From Megasphaera sp. (lineage in GTDB: Bacteria; Bacillota; Negativicutes; Veillonellales; Megasphaeraceae): a DNA stretch of 51,682 bases. This document shows positions 42,640-51,546 of the stretch, piece by piece. The position numbers and the translations under genes were made by a program. A model generated the notes under the pieces. That model searched no databases. It was not told the DNA's origin and saw nothing but the letters and a program-made list of their open reading frames with translations. The stretch lies in assembly GCA_022649055.1 (NCBI GenBank), contig JALCNL010000004.1:1-51682 (forward strand). Reading direction: 5' to 3'. Positions within the stretch are counted from its first letter, which is position 1, and every line of letters starts with the position of its first letter.

Positions 42640-43599
42640 CTATTTTTTAGATAATGCAAAAATATGCTGGCGCAAATTGGAATGTATCAAAACTGCAGAA
42701 GATGTCAGTTTATCAAACCGGCAGTATTGCAACAGCTGCGTTTTATCATAGTTTTCATAGTGTTCAATAAGTCCGCCCTGATATGCCAAATACGATAAAA
42801 TTTCATTAGCCGCTACACCTTGCTCTCGAAGCTGACGCACTGTAATTCCCTGCTGCCGTTTTGACAACCGATTTCCTTCTTCGTCTACCAGCATGGGAAC
42901 ATGGGTATATTGCGGTACATCATATCCCAAAAGTCGCAGCAGCCATATCTGTCGTGCTGTTGAAGACAAAAGATCTTGTCCTCTGACAACATGCGTAATC
43001 CCCATCGCTCCGTCATCAACACTGACTGCCAGCTGATACGCATACATCCCATCAGCACGACGTACAATAAAATCACCGCACGTATCCGCTAAGTTTTCCT
43101 TCTGTAATCCTAAAATTCCATCAGTGAACGAAATATTCAGTGCCGGGACATGAATTCGCCAGGATGGAGCTTTAGTCATTCTACATTTTTCTTCTTCGCT
43201 CATACCATAACAATGTCCATCATAAACACTCAATTCACCTATATGAGGTGCGCTTCCCACAGATTGCAGCCGAGTCCGGCTGCAATAACACGGATAAAGT
43301 AAGCCTAATTGCCGCAAACGATGTAACACCCGTTTATACAAATCATATCGTTCCTGCTGCACATAGGGGCCCTGCCTTCCCCCTATATCAGGTCCCTCAT
43401 CCCAATCCAATCCCAGCCAGTGTAAATCGTAAAGCAATGCCTGCATATATTCTTTCTTCGAACGCTGTTCATCAATATTCTCAATGCGCAGCACTAAAGT
43501 ACCGCTATGACGCCGTACCTGCAGCCAGCAAAGAAAGGCAGTCCAAACGTTTCCCAAGTGCATATACCCTGTCGGACTCGGTGCAAAACGACCTCGCAT
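42640..43599 (-). CDS. gluQ: Glutamyl-Q tRNA(Asp) synthetase
   Basis: A shortened glutamyl-tRNA synthetase that puts glutamate on the queuosine of tRNA-Asp. It is 319 residues: RFAPSPTGYMHLGNV (HIGH-type motif), zinc set CYCSR with a later Tyr/Cys (YDGHC), RRADGMYAYQLAVSVDDGAMGITHVVRGQDLL, and the KMSKS-type RLSKRQQG. The C-terminal anticodon-binding domain of GltX is absent, as in GluQRS. Starts 11 bases after the M16 peptidase gene stop and ends in a terminator. Confidence 0.92.
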   Translation of the reverse strand: MRGRFAPSPTGYMHLGNVWTAFLCWLQVRRHSGTLVLRIENIDEQRSKKEYMQALLYDLHWLGLDWDEGPDIGGRQGPYVQQERYDLYKRVLHRLRQLGLLYPCYCSRTRLQSVGSAPHIGELSVYDGHCYGMSEEEKCRMTKAPSWRIHVPALNISFTDGILGLQKENLADTCGDFIVRRADGMYAYQLAVSVDDGAMGITHVVRGQDLLSSTARQIWLLRLLGYDVPQYTHVPMLVDEEGNRLSKRQQGITVRQLREQGVAANEILSYLAYQGGLIEHYENYDKTQLLQYCRFDKLTSSAVLIHSNLRQHIFALSKK

Positions 43600-43610
43600 A
43601 TGCCCACCTC

Positions 43611-46532
43611 TTAATCCGGTAATGAAATAAGCTCTCCAAACAGTTCTTTATCCTGACGAATAGCAGTTTCACTCCCCATGACACATAAGCAATTATCAGT
43701 CATAGCGGCTTTAACTAAAGGTGCCAATGCCCGAATATCAGAAACGGTCGTCGCCAAAAGTTCATCACGGCGTTGTTGCACCATTTCCTGTGTATTTCCC
43801 GTAAAATACCGATTCATCGCTTTCGCTCCCCGTAATGATGGTGTAAAGGGAATATCAATACGGCTTAATGTACCAATAACGTATTTAGTCATTTCTCGTT
43901 CTGAAACATCAAAAGCAGACAAATATTCCGCTAATTCATCGTATACTTGGATACTGTTCTTTAAATTAGGATCGCGATATGAGCATAACACCATATCCCC
44001 ATTCGTATAAAATTTAGCGAAAGCCCCATATGCTCCGCCTTGTACACGAATTTTTGTCCACAAATATCCGTACTGCAAGATGGTTTCCAGTACTTGTAAG
44101 GAACCTGTATAGGAAAAACCGTGTTGGCGGAAATTCCCTCCTTTAGCAACATACTGCACCTTGCCGCTAGTCATGATTCCTTCATTTTTCTTATTATGAG
44201 AAAAATCGCAAAGCGCTGTATTTTTCTCTCCCAAAGGCATCTGTGCCAGCCATTCAGGCAGAAGTTTTTTGACTATTTTCTTATCTTCTTCACTGCCCGT
44301 AATTTCCAACGTCATCCGAGACTGGGTAAATATTTTTTTCATAACATGGGACAAGCCGTCGGCTATTTTCGTTATATCTTGACCTGCTTGTTTAGCCACT
44401 GCCGTAATAAATTCATAATAAGAAAATTCCCCGGCATCACAAAATCCTTCCACAGCCGAAAGATAAGACAACACCCTATGCATCACAATAATATGACCGC
44501 GGCGGAACGCATCCATATCCCATCCGGATTTTGTCTCTTCAATAAGTTCCCGCAGACGCTGTGCATTGGTAAATGTCGTACCCAGGGAAATCTCTTTCAT
44601 CAAGTCTAACAGTTTAGAAATATTTTGACTTAACACTTTGGTCTTTATCTGGAATACCGGCGTATATGCTTCATTATTCTGAATATCAGAATATGCTGAC
44701 ACGCTGTAATCCATCCCCCCCGTATATAAATCAATCTGTGATGCCAAGTCGCCATAGCTGTGAGACGTCGTATCCAGATCACCGATCAGGTCACTTAAAA
44801 GATATATATAAGATAACTCTTTCCGTGAAAAACCATATAAATCAAAGTAGGCATTTATATAGGCAATACCATTTGTAAAATCAGGCACATAGCAAACAGG
44901 AACATCATTCATGTCTTCGACATGAAATACTACATCTTCTGCTTTCGATTCCAAATCGCTGCGCTGCAATGTAGGAATAGACAACAACGCTTCTGCGGAA
45001 TCCGGTGTTGCCTGCCGTTGTTTTAATGCTTGAGATTTGGCTACAATATGATCAATTTCACTTTTTGGCAATGTTGCTTTATATGCTTCCAATGAATCTG
45101 CGATTTCCTGATCATGCCGTTCTGTAAAACCTTTTTCCGGAACCATTGTAATCAAAACATGATACGGATTCTTTAAAATATACTTTTCCATAAGGCGTTC
45201 ATAATATCCGGTTTCAATGCCTTGACGCAACACCTGTAAATCATGTTCATAGGCCAGCGTATCTAAAGGATCTCCCCCATAAAGCCATGTATCCATGCAG
45301 CGGATTCCATAAATCAGACCTTTGGGACGACCCGCAAAATCTGCTTCACGCAGTGCAAACTCCGTACGGTTCAAAGCCCCGGTAAGCAGGGTCTTATCAA
45401 TCCCTGTTTTAATCATATCTGTCAACACATTTTGTACAACAGGAATAATTTTTTCTTGCGCTTCTTTTTCAGAACCGTTCACAGACACCGACCAAACCGG
45501 CTGAAGAATGCCATCTTGAAAATCACCAGATACATCTTTACCAACACCCGCATCCAACAGTGCTTTTTTGAGAGGAGCTGCCGGAGACTGCAGCAACACA
45601 TAGGTCAGTACTTTAAAAGCCAGTCCCAGTGTTGGATCCAATGCATCATCAATAACATATGTCAGTGTATGTAATGTCTTACTTTCCTCATTATCATCAG
45701 AAGCAATGCCATACGGGTATGACTTTACCATGCTAGCCACGGGAGCTTGCCGGTGGATTTCCGAGTCTACCGTTATACAATCAAATTTATTAAGATATTC
45801 GCCATCTATGAACTCCAGTGTTTTTTCTATATCCATATCCCCATAAAGAAAAATATAACTGTTAGCAGGATGATAAAACTTGGCATGAAATGCCACAAAA
45901 GCCTCCTGTGTCAAATGGGGAATATCATCCGGATCCCCGCCGGACTCTACGCCATATGCCGTTTGTGGAAAAAGGTTTTCCATGACATATCGTTCCATCA
46001 GTGCATCCGGAGAAGAAAATGCCCCTTTCATTTCATTATAGACTACTCCGCGATAGGTCAGCGGAGCATCCGCCGCATCCATATCATAATGCCAGCCTTC
46101 CTGCATCAGGACTTCTTCATCCGTTAGCATATTGGGGAAAAAAACAGCATCCAAATACACATCCATAAGATTCTTAAAATCAGCTGCGTTACGGCTGGCT
46201 ACGGGATACATTGTCTTATCAGGAAACGTCATAGCGTTGAGAAAAGTGTTCAATGATCCTTTGACAAGTTCGACAAAAGGTTCCTTAAGTGGAAATTTAC
46301 GTGAGCCACAAAGTACAGAATGTTCACAAATATGCGGAACTCCGGTACTGTCCGTGGGCGGAGTTCTGAAAGAAATGGAAAAAACTTTATTATCATCATC
46401 ATTAGCTAAATATAAAACCCGAGCTCCGGACTTTATATGAGTCAAGCTATAGGCCTGACTATTTATTTCCTTAACATACATGGAACGATCCACGTGAAAC
46501 CCATTACAAACAGAATGTACCTCCAATTTCAT
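43611..46532 (-). CDS. M16C family zinc metallopeptidase (PreP/Cym1-like)
   Basis: A clamshell peptidase of 973 residues that degrades unstructured peptides. The inverted zinc motif HxxEH is PHICEH (H67, E70, H71), followed by the RKFPLKEPFVELVKGSLNTFLNAMTFPDKTMYPVAS block of the M16C family and a distal VYNEMKGAFSSP region that holds the third zinc ligand Glu. Two M16 halves are joined by a long helical linker (about 470-530). No signal peptide is seen, so it should act in the cytoplasm. It is followed by gluQ. Confidence 0.9.
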   Translation of the reverse strand: MKLEVHSVCNGFHVDRSMYVKEINSQAYSLTHIKSGARVLYLANDDDNKVFSISFRTPPTDSTGVPHICEHSVLCGSRKFPLKEPFVELVKGSLNTFLNAMTFPDKTMYPVASRNAADFKNLMDVYLDAVFFPNMLTDEEVLMQEGWHYDMDAADAPLTYRGVVYNEMKGAFSSPDALMERYVMENLFPQTAYGVESGGDPDDIPHLTQEAFVAFHAKFYHPANSYIFLYGDMDIEKTLEFIDGEYLNKFDCITVDSEIHRQAPVASMVKSYPYGIASDDNEESKTLHTLTYVIDDALDPTLGLAFKVLTYVLLQSPAAPLKKALLDAGVGKDVSGDFQDGILQPVWSVSVNGSEKEAQEKIIPVVQNVLTDMIKTGIDKTLLTGALNRTEFALREADFAGRPKGLIYGIRCMDTWLYGGDPLDTLAYEHDLQVLRQGIETGYYERLMEKYILKNPYHVLITMVPEKGFTERHDQEIADSLEAYKATLPKSEIDHIVAKSQALKQRQATPDSAEALLSIPTLQRSDLESKAEDVVFHVEDMNDVPVCYVPDFTNGIAYINAYFDLYGFSRKELSYIYLLSDLIGDLDTTSHSYGDLASQIDLYTGGMDYSVSAYSDIQNNEAYTPVFQIKTKVLSQNISKLLDLMKEISLGTTFTNAQRLRELIEETKSGWDMDAFRRGHIIVMHRVLSYLSAVEGFCDAGEFSYYEFITAVAKQAGQDITKIADGLSHVMKKIFTQSRMTLEITGSEEDKKIVKKLLPEWLAQMPLGEKNTALCDFSHNKKNEGIMTSGKVQYVAKGGNFRQHGFSYTGSLQVLETILQYGYLWTKIRVQGGAYGAFAKFYTNGDMVLCSYRDPNLKNSIQVYDELAEYLSAFDVSEREMTKYVIGTLSRIDIPFTPSLRGAKAMNRYFTGNTQEMVQQRRDELLATTVSDIRALAPLVKAAMTDNCLCVMGSETAIRQDKELFGELISLPD

Positions 46533-46554
46533 ATATATACCCCTTTTCTTTTTA

Positions 46555-47202
46555 TCAATGCATAAGTAATATATCCGTCAGCGCAGCTACAGATGGAGCT
46601 ATATAATCGGGTCTGCTTGCTTTGCATTCTTCTTCCGATCCATAGCCATATTCCACGAGAATGACCGGTATATGTTGATTATGCGCACCGATGGCATCAT
46701 ATTTACGATCACCTACCATGACAACAGTTCCTTCATCACGGGAATCAATACTATCAAGTATACGCTTGATCATTAATGCCTTGTCTTCTGTACCTCCCAA
46801 TTGACTGCCGGAAATCATGGACAAATATGGAAAAATCCCAAATTTCTCAACAATTGCCTGTGCATGTATTTGTGGTTTAGACGTTGCCAAGTACGAATAT
46901 ATTCCCTGTTCATGCAACAACTTTAACAAATCGAGTATCCCATCATACGGACGATTTTCAAACTTTCCGATTGTTGAATACCGTTCCTGAAAATATTCAT
47001 ATATTTTTTCGGCTATCTTCCTGGAAAATCCATAGGTTTCCATAAAAGTGTGCATCAACGGCGGTCCGACAACTACGTCCGGATCCAATCTCCCTGTTGT
47101 ATCTATTCCCATTTTGACTAATGCATATTCGACGGATTTGATGATCCCTTCCTGCGAATCAGTAAGTGTTCCGTCTAAATCAAATAATACATGTTTAAAC
47201 AT
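46555..47202 (-). CDS. HAD family hydrolase, phosphoglycolate-phosphatase-like
   Basis: A 215-residue HAD-IA phosphatase: VLFDLDGTLTDSQEG (nucleophile and acid/base Asp), YLATSKPQIHAQ (motif II), LGGTEDKALMIKRIL (Lys region) and VMVGDRKYDAIGAHNQHIPVILVEYG (motif IV). The helical cap at about 18-80 is C1 type. Gph, pyrophosphatase PpaX and 5'-nucleotidase relatives share this pattern, so the substrate is open. Own ribosome binding site; 22 bases upstream of the M16 gene. Confidence 0.85.
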   Translation of the reverse strand: MFKHVLFDLDGTLTDSQEGIIKSVEYALVKMGIDTTGRLDPDVVVGPPLMHTFMETYGFSRKIAEKIYEYFQERYSTIGKFENRPYDGILDLLKLLHEQGIYSYLATSKPQIHAQAIVEKFGIFPYLSMISGSQLGGTEDKALMIKRILDSIDSRDEGTVVMVGDRKYDAIGAHNQHIPVILVEYGYGSEEECKASRPDYIAPSVAALTDILLMH

Positions 47203-47303
47203 AAAATCCTCCTGAATAGGTAATCTTTTGCAAATACTATAATACCATTACTGCGTAAACTAAACAAGAAGTAACCGTCATGCTTATTATATCTGCGTAA
47301 AAA

Positions 47304-47332
47304 CAGCAGTCCTCTTATAGAAAGGACTGCTG
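47304..47332 (-). terminator. Terminator between two membrane-protein genes and the HAD gene
   Basis: CAGCAGTCCT (47304-47313) pairs with AGGACTGCTG (47323-47332); on the minus strand TTTTTACGC follows. Confidence 0.75.
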
Positions 47333-47366
47333 AAAAAAAAGCATATCGCAAAATAGCCAGTATATT

Positions 47367-48176
47367 TTATTTACCTTTGTTCATTACGATCTTTACAGCA
47401 AATCCAATCAAAAAAAGAACAAAAATCCCGATAACCACATATGCAACACCGTTGGTTATGCTATGTAAAGCCGTATTCACTACATCTCCCTTTTCAGAGG
47501 TTAAAAAATGACGTAATAGAAAAAGAATCACAAAAAAGAAAAAAGTCGTTGATATAAGCTTTACAACAGGCCTATGTTTATCAAGAAATGTCGGATGATA
47601 ATATACTCTGCTGCTGACCATAGAAAAGGTATTATTAAGATAAGCCGATACGCGGTTCCCATATGTTAAAATATCCAACGTTCCGCTGCCGAGTACACTA
47701 TCTTGTTGGACATGCTTCATGAATATACGTTTCATCGCATCAAAATACGCCATAAGATTCGTGGAATCAGATGCCTTGGGAACAGCATCATATTCTGTAA
47801 ATCGAATAGCACACACTTCTTGGAACCCATTTTTTATATGTTCAGGAATATCTTCATCCTGCGCATACCGCTTATCTAATTTTCCTAATACCGTCTCAAA
47901 TATTTTTTTCAACTCTTTTTCCGTATGAATATATTTTTTTAAAAATATATAATAATCAGAATGAACAGGAACCTTTTTATTATTTATCAGCTCTGCATGA
48001 ATAGACGTATATAATGCCCAGTATTTATAAAAACTGTATTCTAGCAGATTCATCAAGATATAGTCTGCCGGTTCTCCCTGCAAATCTTTAACAATATAGT
48101 CACAAATACCATCCTTTCTATCATACACGATATCTGTCAGTACTGTTATAAATTCTGCATATGTAAGTTCCTTCAT
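47367..48176 (-). CDS. Uncharacterised membrane protein with two C-terminal helices
   Basis: No family was recognised. The 269-residue protein begins MKELTYAEFITVLTD and is mostly hydrophilic and helical for about 200 residues (several Lys/Glu-rich helices), then has two transmembrane helices (about 205-222 and 240-260) and a basic tail ending KIVMNKGK. This suggests a cytoplasmic domain tethered to the membrane by a C-terminal hairpin. The frame can begin 4 codons earlier at TTG; the ATG at 48176 is preferred. It lies 50 bases after a DUF805 gene and shares its likely promoter. Confidence 0.75.
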   Translation of the reverse strand: MKELTYAEFITVLTDIVYDRKDGICDYIVKDLQGEPADYILMNLLEYSFYKYWALYTSIHAELINNKKVPVHSDYYIFLKKYIHTEKELKKIFETVLGKLDKRYAQDEDIPEHIKNGFQEVCAIRFTEYDAVPKASDSTNLMAYFDAMKRIFMKHVQQDSVLGSGTLDILTYGNRVSAYLNNTFSMVSSRVYYHPTFLDKHRPVVKLISTTFFFFVILFLLRHFLTSEKGDVVNTALHSITNGVAYVVIGIFVLFLIGFAVKIVMNKGK

Positions 48177-48226
48177 GATTATGATCAATCCTTTTTCGTA
48201 AAATATGAAACCCGCAAACGTATGCC

Positions 48227-48661
48227 TTAGTCCTGCATATAGGGAGCTTTTCCGTATTGATTATCCTGATCAGATATATACAACGTCCAGAAAAAGATAA
48301 TCAACATGCCGATACAAGGAATAATCAATATCAGCTGCCACCAGCCACTTTTTCCTATATCATGCAGACGGCGTGTAATAGATGCAATCCCAACAATACC
48401 CACCAATACCAGCAAAATCCCAAAAATCCCCGCAAGAATCAGCAATCCTTTTGATATAGTTGCCAAATACGCAGGATAAAAAAGAACCGATACCGTTCCC
48501 ACACATAAGTATGTCAAATGGGATAAAATCATCTCTAAAATAAGCAACGAAACCATCCCCAGCCAAAACTCATCCCGTGATATCCTGCCGGAAAAACAAA
48601 ATTTCTTTTTCCACAATCGCATGCTCGCTTCTTTCAATGTCAGCTGTTTTTGTTCCATCAT
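48227..48661 (-). CDS. DUF805 family membrane protein
   Basis: A 144-residue protein with about four transmembrane helices. KFCFSGRISRDEFWLGMV and TRRLHDIGKSGWWQLILIIPCIGMLIIFFW are the two conserved blocks of DUF805 (the R-x-D-E-F/W and RLHDxGKSGWW signatures). The function of the family is not known. Two adjacent ATG codons; GGGAA is suitably spaced. An extended -10 promoter lies at 48750-48776. Confidence 0.88.
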   Translation of the reverse strand: MMEQKQLTLKEASMRLWKKKFCFSGRISRDEFWLGMVSLLILEMILSHLTYLCVGTVSVLFYPAYLATISKGLLILAGIFGILLVLVGIVGIASITRRLHDIGKSGWWQLILIIPCIGMLIIFFWTLYISDQDNQYGKAPYMQD

Positions 48662-48749
48662 GTGCCATTCCCTTCTATCTGCTAATACTTACTCTGCGTT
48701 TCTGTCGGATTGCATGGCAGCAGTCTGCAATAAATATATTATATAATTT

Positions 48750-48776
48750 ATTATAGCATAAAATGACCTGCTACAA
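48750..48776 (-). promoter_or_regulatory. Promoter upstream of the DUF805 gene
   Basis: On the minus strand TATAAT (48755-48750) is preceded by TGC (extended -10), with TTGTAG 15 bases upstream. Confidence 0.45.
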
Positions 48777-48792
48777 TATGAATAATACGAAA

Positions 48793-49344
48793 TCAAAAAT
48801 CTAAGTGTTCTTTAATCTGTTGGAAAAATGGATTTTTAGTATCCTTATCCGATAATATAGGATCATCTATCCCCCAATCCACACCAATATCCGGATCATT
48901 CCAGCGGATACCGCCATCTGCCTGTGGAGCATAATAATTATCTGCTTTATACATAAATTCCACATCATCCGTTAACGTCACAAATCCATGTCCAAACCCT
49001 CGGGGAATAAGCAGCTGCTGTTTGTTTTTCTCGCTTAGTTCTACTCCTACCCATTGCGTATATGTCGGACTGCTCTTGCGCAGATCTACCGCCACATCCA
49101 AAACAGCCCCCCGTGTACAGCGCACAAGTTTCGCCTGACTCCATTCTCCCCGTTGAAAATGAATGCCTCGCAGCGTTCCTTTGACAGTAGAAGAAGAATG
49201 ATTATCCTGTACAAAATCATACGGCAGCCCTGCTTCCTCCATTCTTCGTTTAGACCAGCTTTCCATAAAAAAACCGCGATGATCGCCAAATACTTCCGGT
49301 GTAAGAATAACCACACCCGCCAATTTTGTTTTTGTCACTTTCAT
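48793..49344 (-). CDS. rfbC: dTDP-4-dehydrorhamnose 3,5-epimerase
   Basis: Third enzyme of dTDP-L-rhamnose synthesis, 183 residues, cupin fold. GDHRGFFMESW, FVQDNHSSSTVKGTLRGIHFQRG with the catalytic His in LRGIHFQ, RCTRGAVLDVAVDLRKSSPTYTQWVGVEL, and PRGFGHGFVTLTDDVEFMYKADNYYAP. GAGGAGG is about 8 bases before the ATG. It is last in the order rfbB-rfbD-[repeat array]-rfbC; rfbA is not in the window. Confidence 0.95.
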   Translation of the reverse strand: MKVTKTKLAGVVILTPEVFGDHRGFFMESWSKRRMEEAGLPYDFVQDNHSSSTVKGTLRGIHFQRGEWSQAKLVRCTRGAVLDVAVDLRKSSPTYTQWVGVELSEKNKQQLLIPRGFGHGFVTLTDDVEFMYKADNYYAPQADGGIRWNDPDIGVDWGIDDPILSDKDTKNPFFQQIKEHLDF

Positions 49345-49367
49345 CTATCCTGTCCTCCTCATGGATA

Positions 49368-49589
49368 CTAAGTAGTAGTCAGCATTTGATAGTTACAACC
49401 GCCCGCACTACAACCGTCTTTGCCACAACCATCTTTATCTTTACTACAACCATCTTTATCTTTACTACAACCATCTTTATCTTTACTACAACCATCTTTA
49501 TCTTTACTACAACCATCTTTATCTTTACTACATCCGCCTTTTAATCTATTCCCTCTTCTATCAAAAACCGCCGTACGGCATCCTGCCAA
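49368..49589 (-). CDS. Possible Cys/Lys/Asp-rich repeat peptide (73 residues)
   Basis: A frame running through the tandem array reads repeated GCSKDKD heptads (five), then CGKDGCSAGGC and NYQMLTTT. The regular cysteine spacing of seven and KDKDG motifs suggest a metal-binding or cross-linked peptide, if translated. Against this, the only start is a TTG inside the rfbD C-terminus, with no ribosome binding site seen, and no maturase is nearby. It may be a by-product of the DNA repeat. Confidence 0.25.
   Translation of the reverse strand: MAGCRTAVFDRRGNRLKGGCSKDKDGCSKDKDGCSKDKDGCSKDKDGCSKDKDGCGKDGCSAGGCNYQMLTTT
49409..49535. repeat. 21-bp tandem repeat array between rfbD and rfbC
   Basis: Five head-to-tail 21-base units occupy 49431-49535; four are identical and the fifth differs by one base. 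Degenerate partial units extend to about 49409. The array starts 5 bases from the rfbD stop. Copy changes would keep any reading frame. Confidence 0.95.
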
Positions 49590-50392
49590 TCCGGCAGGGT
49601 ACGAAATCCATTCTGCACCAGCTTGTCTTTACTCATGCGGCTGTTCAACGGTCGCTTGGCCGGAGTCGGATATGCACTGGTCGGGATATGCTTTACCCGG
49701 CACGGAATCCCTGCCTGGCGGAAAATTTCTTCTGCAAATTCCGCAAACGAACAGATTCCTTCATTCGTCGCATGATACGTCCCATAGGCTTCACTCCGTA
49801 CCATATCACATAAAAGCGGTGCCAGATCTGCCATATACGTAGGAGATCCGATCTGATCGTCTACCACGCTTACTTCGTCCTGTTCCTTCCCCAACCGCAA
49901 CATCGTCTTGATAAAATTACTGCCGTTTTTACCAAAGGCCCAGGAAATACGCACGATAAAATGCTTCACTGCATATTTCCGCACCGCTTCTTCCCCTTCC
50001 CATTTTGTCTGGCCATAGAAGTTCAACGGCGCTGCCGGATCCTCTGGCTTGCGAAAAGCGGTTCCCTTCCCGTCAAATACATAGTCCGTACTGATATACA
50101 CCATCTTGGCCTTCATTTCCCTGCATATTTTTGCTATGTTTTCAGTCCCCAGCACATTGACCTTATGACATATATCCCGATTGCTTTCCGCTTTATCTAC
50201 GGCTGTATACGCACTGCAGTGGATTACCGCATCGGCACCGTACCCCGTAAGGAAACGATGGGCTGCCGCAAAATCCGTAATATCAAATTCGGCCAGATCC
50301 GCCCCCACACAGTCGATTCCACGCCGTCTCAGTTCCTGTACCACTTCATACCCCAGCTGTCCGCCTACTCCTGTCACTGCTACTTTCATCAT
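49541..50392 (-). CDS. rfbD: dTDP-4-dehydrorhamnose reductase
   Basis: Final step of dTDP-L-rhamnose synthesis, 283 residues, SDR fold. VAVTGVGGQLGYEVVQEL binds the cofactor; YISTDYVFDGKG and NFYGQTKWEGEEAV give the Thr/Tyr-x3-Lys active site; VRISWAFGKNGSNFIKTMLRL and the C-terminal SRMSKDKLVQNG follow. Tandem ATG codons overlap the rfbB stop. Base composition appears higher in G+C than the neighbouring chromosome. Downstream of its stop lies a 21-bp repeat array. Confidence 0.95.
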   Translation of the reverse strand: MMKVAVTGVGGQLGYEVVQELRRRGIDCVGADLAEFDITDFAAAHRFLTGYGADAVIHCSAYTAVDKAESNRDICHKVNVLGTENIAKICREMKAKMVYISTDYVFDGKGTAFRKPEDPAAPLNFYGQTKWEGEEAVRKYAVKHFIVRISWAFGKNGSNFIKTMLRLGKEQDEVSVVDDQIGSPTYMADLAPLLCDMVRSEAYGTYHATNEGICSFAEFAEEIFRQAGIPCRVKHIPTSAYPTPAKRPLNSRMSKDKLVQNGFRTLPDWQDAVRRFLIEEGID

Positions 50393-51408
50393 AGTTCACC
50401 CTGCATCTTTCTATCATAATTTTTATATTCCCCGCTTAGGATATGTTCCCACCACGGTTTATGATGCAAATACCACGCAATGGTTTTTTGAATCCCTTCT
50501 GCAAACCGGGTTGTCGGTTCCCAGCCAAGTTCTTTCCGTATTTTTGTCGGGTCAATCGCATACCGCCAATCATGCCCGGGTCGATCGGTTACAAAGTGAA
50601 TCAAGTCTTCACTTTTTCCCAATGCCTTTACAATCGTCTGGACCACACACAGATTCGTCTGTTCGTTATGGCCGCCAATATTGTATATTTCTCCCACTCT
50701 GCCGCTTCGGATAATCAAATCAATGGCGCTGCAATGATCCTCCACATACAGCCAATCCCGTACATTGGCCCCTTTTCCGTATACAGGCAGCGGCTTATCC
50801 TGCAGTGCGCGGGTAATCATCAAGGGAATCAGTTTCTCCGGAAAATGATAGGGTCCATAATTATTCGAACACCGGGAAATGGTAACCGGCAAGCCATATG
50901 TTCGATAATACGCCTGTACCAGCAGATCCGCCCCTGCTTTCGAGGCCGAATACGGGCTGGAGGTATGGAGCGGTGTTTTCTCCGTAAAGAACAAATCCGG
51001 CCGGTCCAGCGGCAGATCCCCATATACTTCATCCGTAGATACCTGATGGTACCGGGTAATGCCGTATATCCGGCAGGCATCCAGCAATACCGACGTTCCC
51101 ATCATATTGGTACGCAGGAATATTTCCGGATCGATGATGGAACGGTCCACATGGCTTTCTGCCGCAAAATTTACAAGGATATCCGGTTTTTCCGCCTCAA
51201 ACAACTGGTATACGAATGGTCGGTCGGCAATATCCCCTTTTATAAAGGTAAAATGAGGATTATTCATCACAGGTGCCAAGGTTTCCATATTCCCGGCATA
51301 GGTCAGCGCATCCAGACAAATAACACTATCCTTTGGATGCTGCCGTAGCATCCTATGAACAAAATTCCCCCCGATAAATCCGGCTCCGCCGGTGATTAAT
51401 AGTTTCAT
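50389..51408 (-). CDS. rfbB: dTDP-glucose 4,6-dehydratase
   Basis: Second step of dTDP-rhamnose synthesis, 339 residues. LITGGAGFIGGNFVHRML binds NAD, SHVDRSI, VSTDEVYGDL (Asp/Glu catalytic pair) and YSASKAGADLLVQAYYRTYGLP (Tyr-x3-Lys), then RCSNNYGPYHFPEKLIPLMI. The frame runs 5 codons upstream; MKLLITGGAGF at 51408 with GGGAG upstream is the family start. Overlaps rfbD by 4 bases. Its upstream leader contains the 15-bp repeats at 51445-51530. Confidence 0.95.
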   Translation of the reverse strand: MKLLITGGAGFIGGNFVHRMLRQHPKDSVICLDALTYAGNMETLAPVMNNPHFTFIKGDIADRPFVYQLFEAEKPDILVNFAAESHVDRSIIDPEIFLRTNMMGTSVLLDACRIYGITRYHQVSTDEVYGDLPLDRPDLFFTEKTPLHTSSPYSASKAGADLLVQAYYRTYGLPVTISRCSNNYGPYHFPEKLIPLMITRALQDKPLPVYGKGANVRDWLYVEDHCSAIDLIIRSGRVGEIYNIGGHNEQTNLCVVQTIVKALGKSEDLIHFVTDRPGHDWRYAIDPTKIRKELGWEPTTRFAEGIQKTIAWYLHHKPWWEHILSGEYKNYDRKMQGEL

Positions 51409-51444
51409 GTGTAGCTCCCACACCTTTCCATAAAATTTGTTGGA

Positions 51445-51530
51445 TTGGGTTGTAATAAATTGGGTTATGATAGAATCAGTTGTAATAAAAGCGGTTGCAA
51501 GAAAAACAGTTGTAGGAAAAGCAGTTGTAC
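51445..51530. repeat. Degenerate 15-bp repeats upstream of rfbB
   Basis: On the plus strand, units of the type [A/G]GTTG[T/C]A-x-x-AAA recur at about 15-base steps (51477, 51492, 51507, 51522) with a longer interval before that. They share GTTGTA-x-TAAA with the array at 49409-49535 but in opposite orientation. In frame they read CNKSG, CKKNS, CRKSS and C, another Cys/Lys pattern; no credible start codon exists. Confidence 0.6.
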
Positions 51531-51546
51531 GTTTTTTAAATGGACA

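Noticed and set aside
49409-49535. CRISPR array
   Set aside because: Units are 21 bases, directly adjacent with no variable spacers, and no cas gene is near.
49326-49544. Plus-strand frame of TTTIFIF repeats over the tandem array
   Set aside because: It is the antisense reading of the 21-bp repeat, overlaps rfbC start and rfbD end, and has no start signal.
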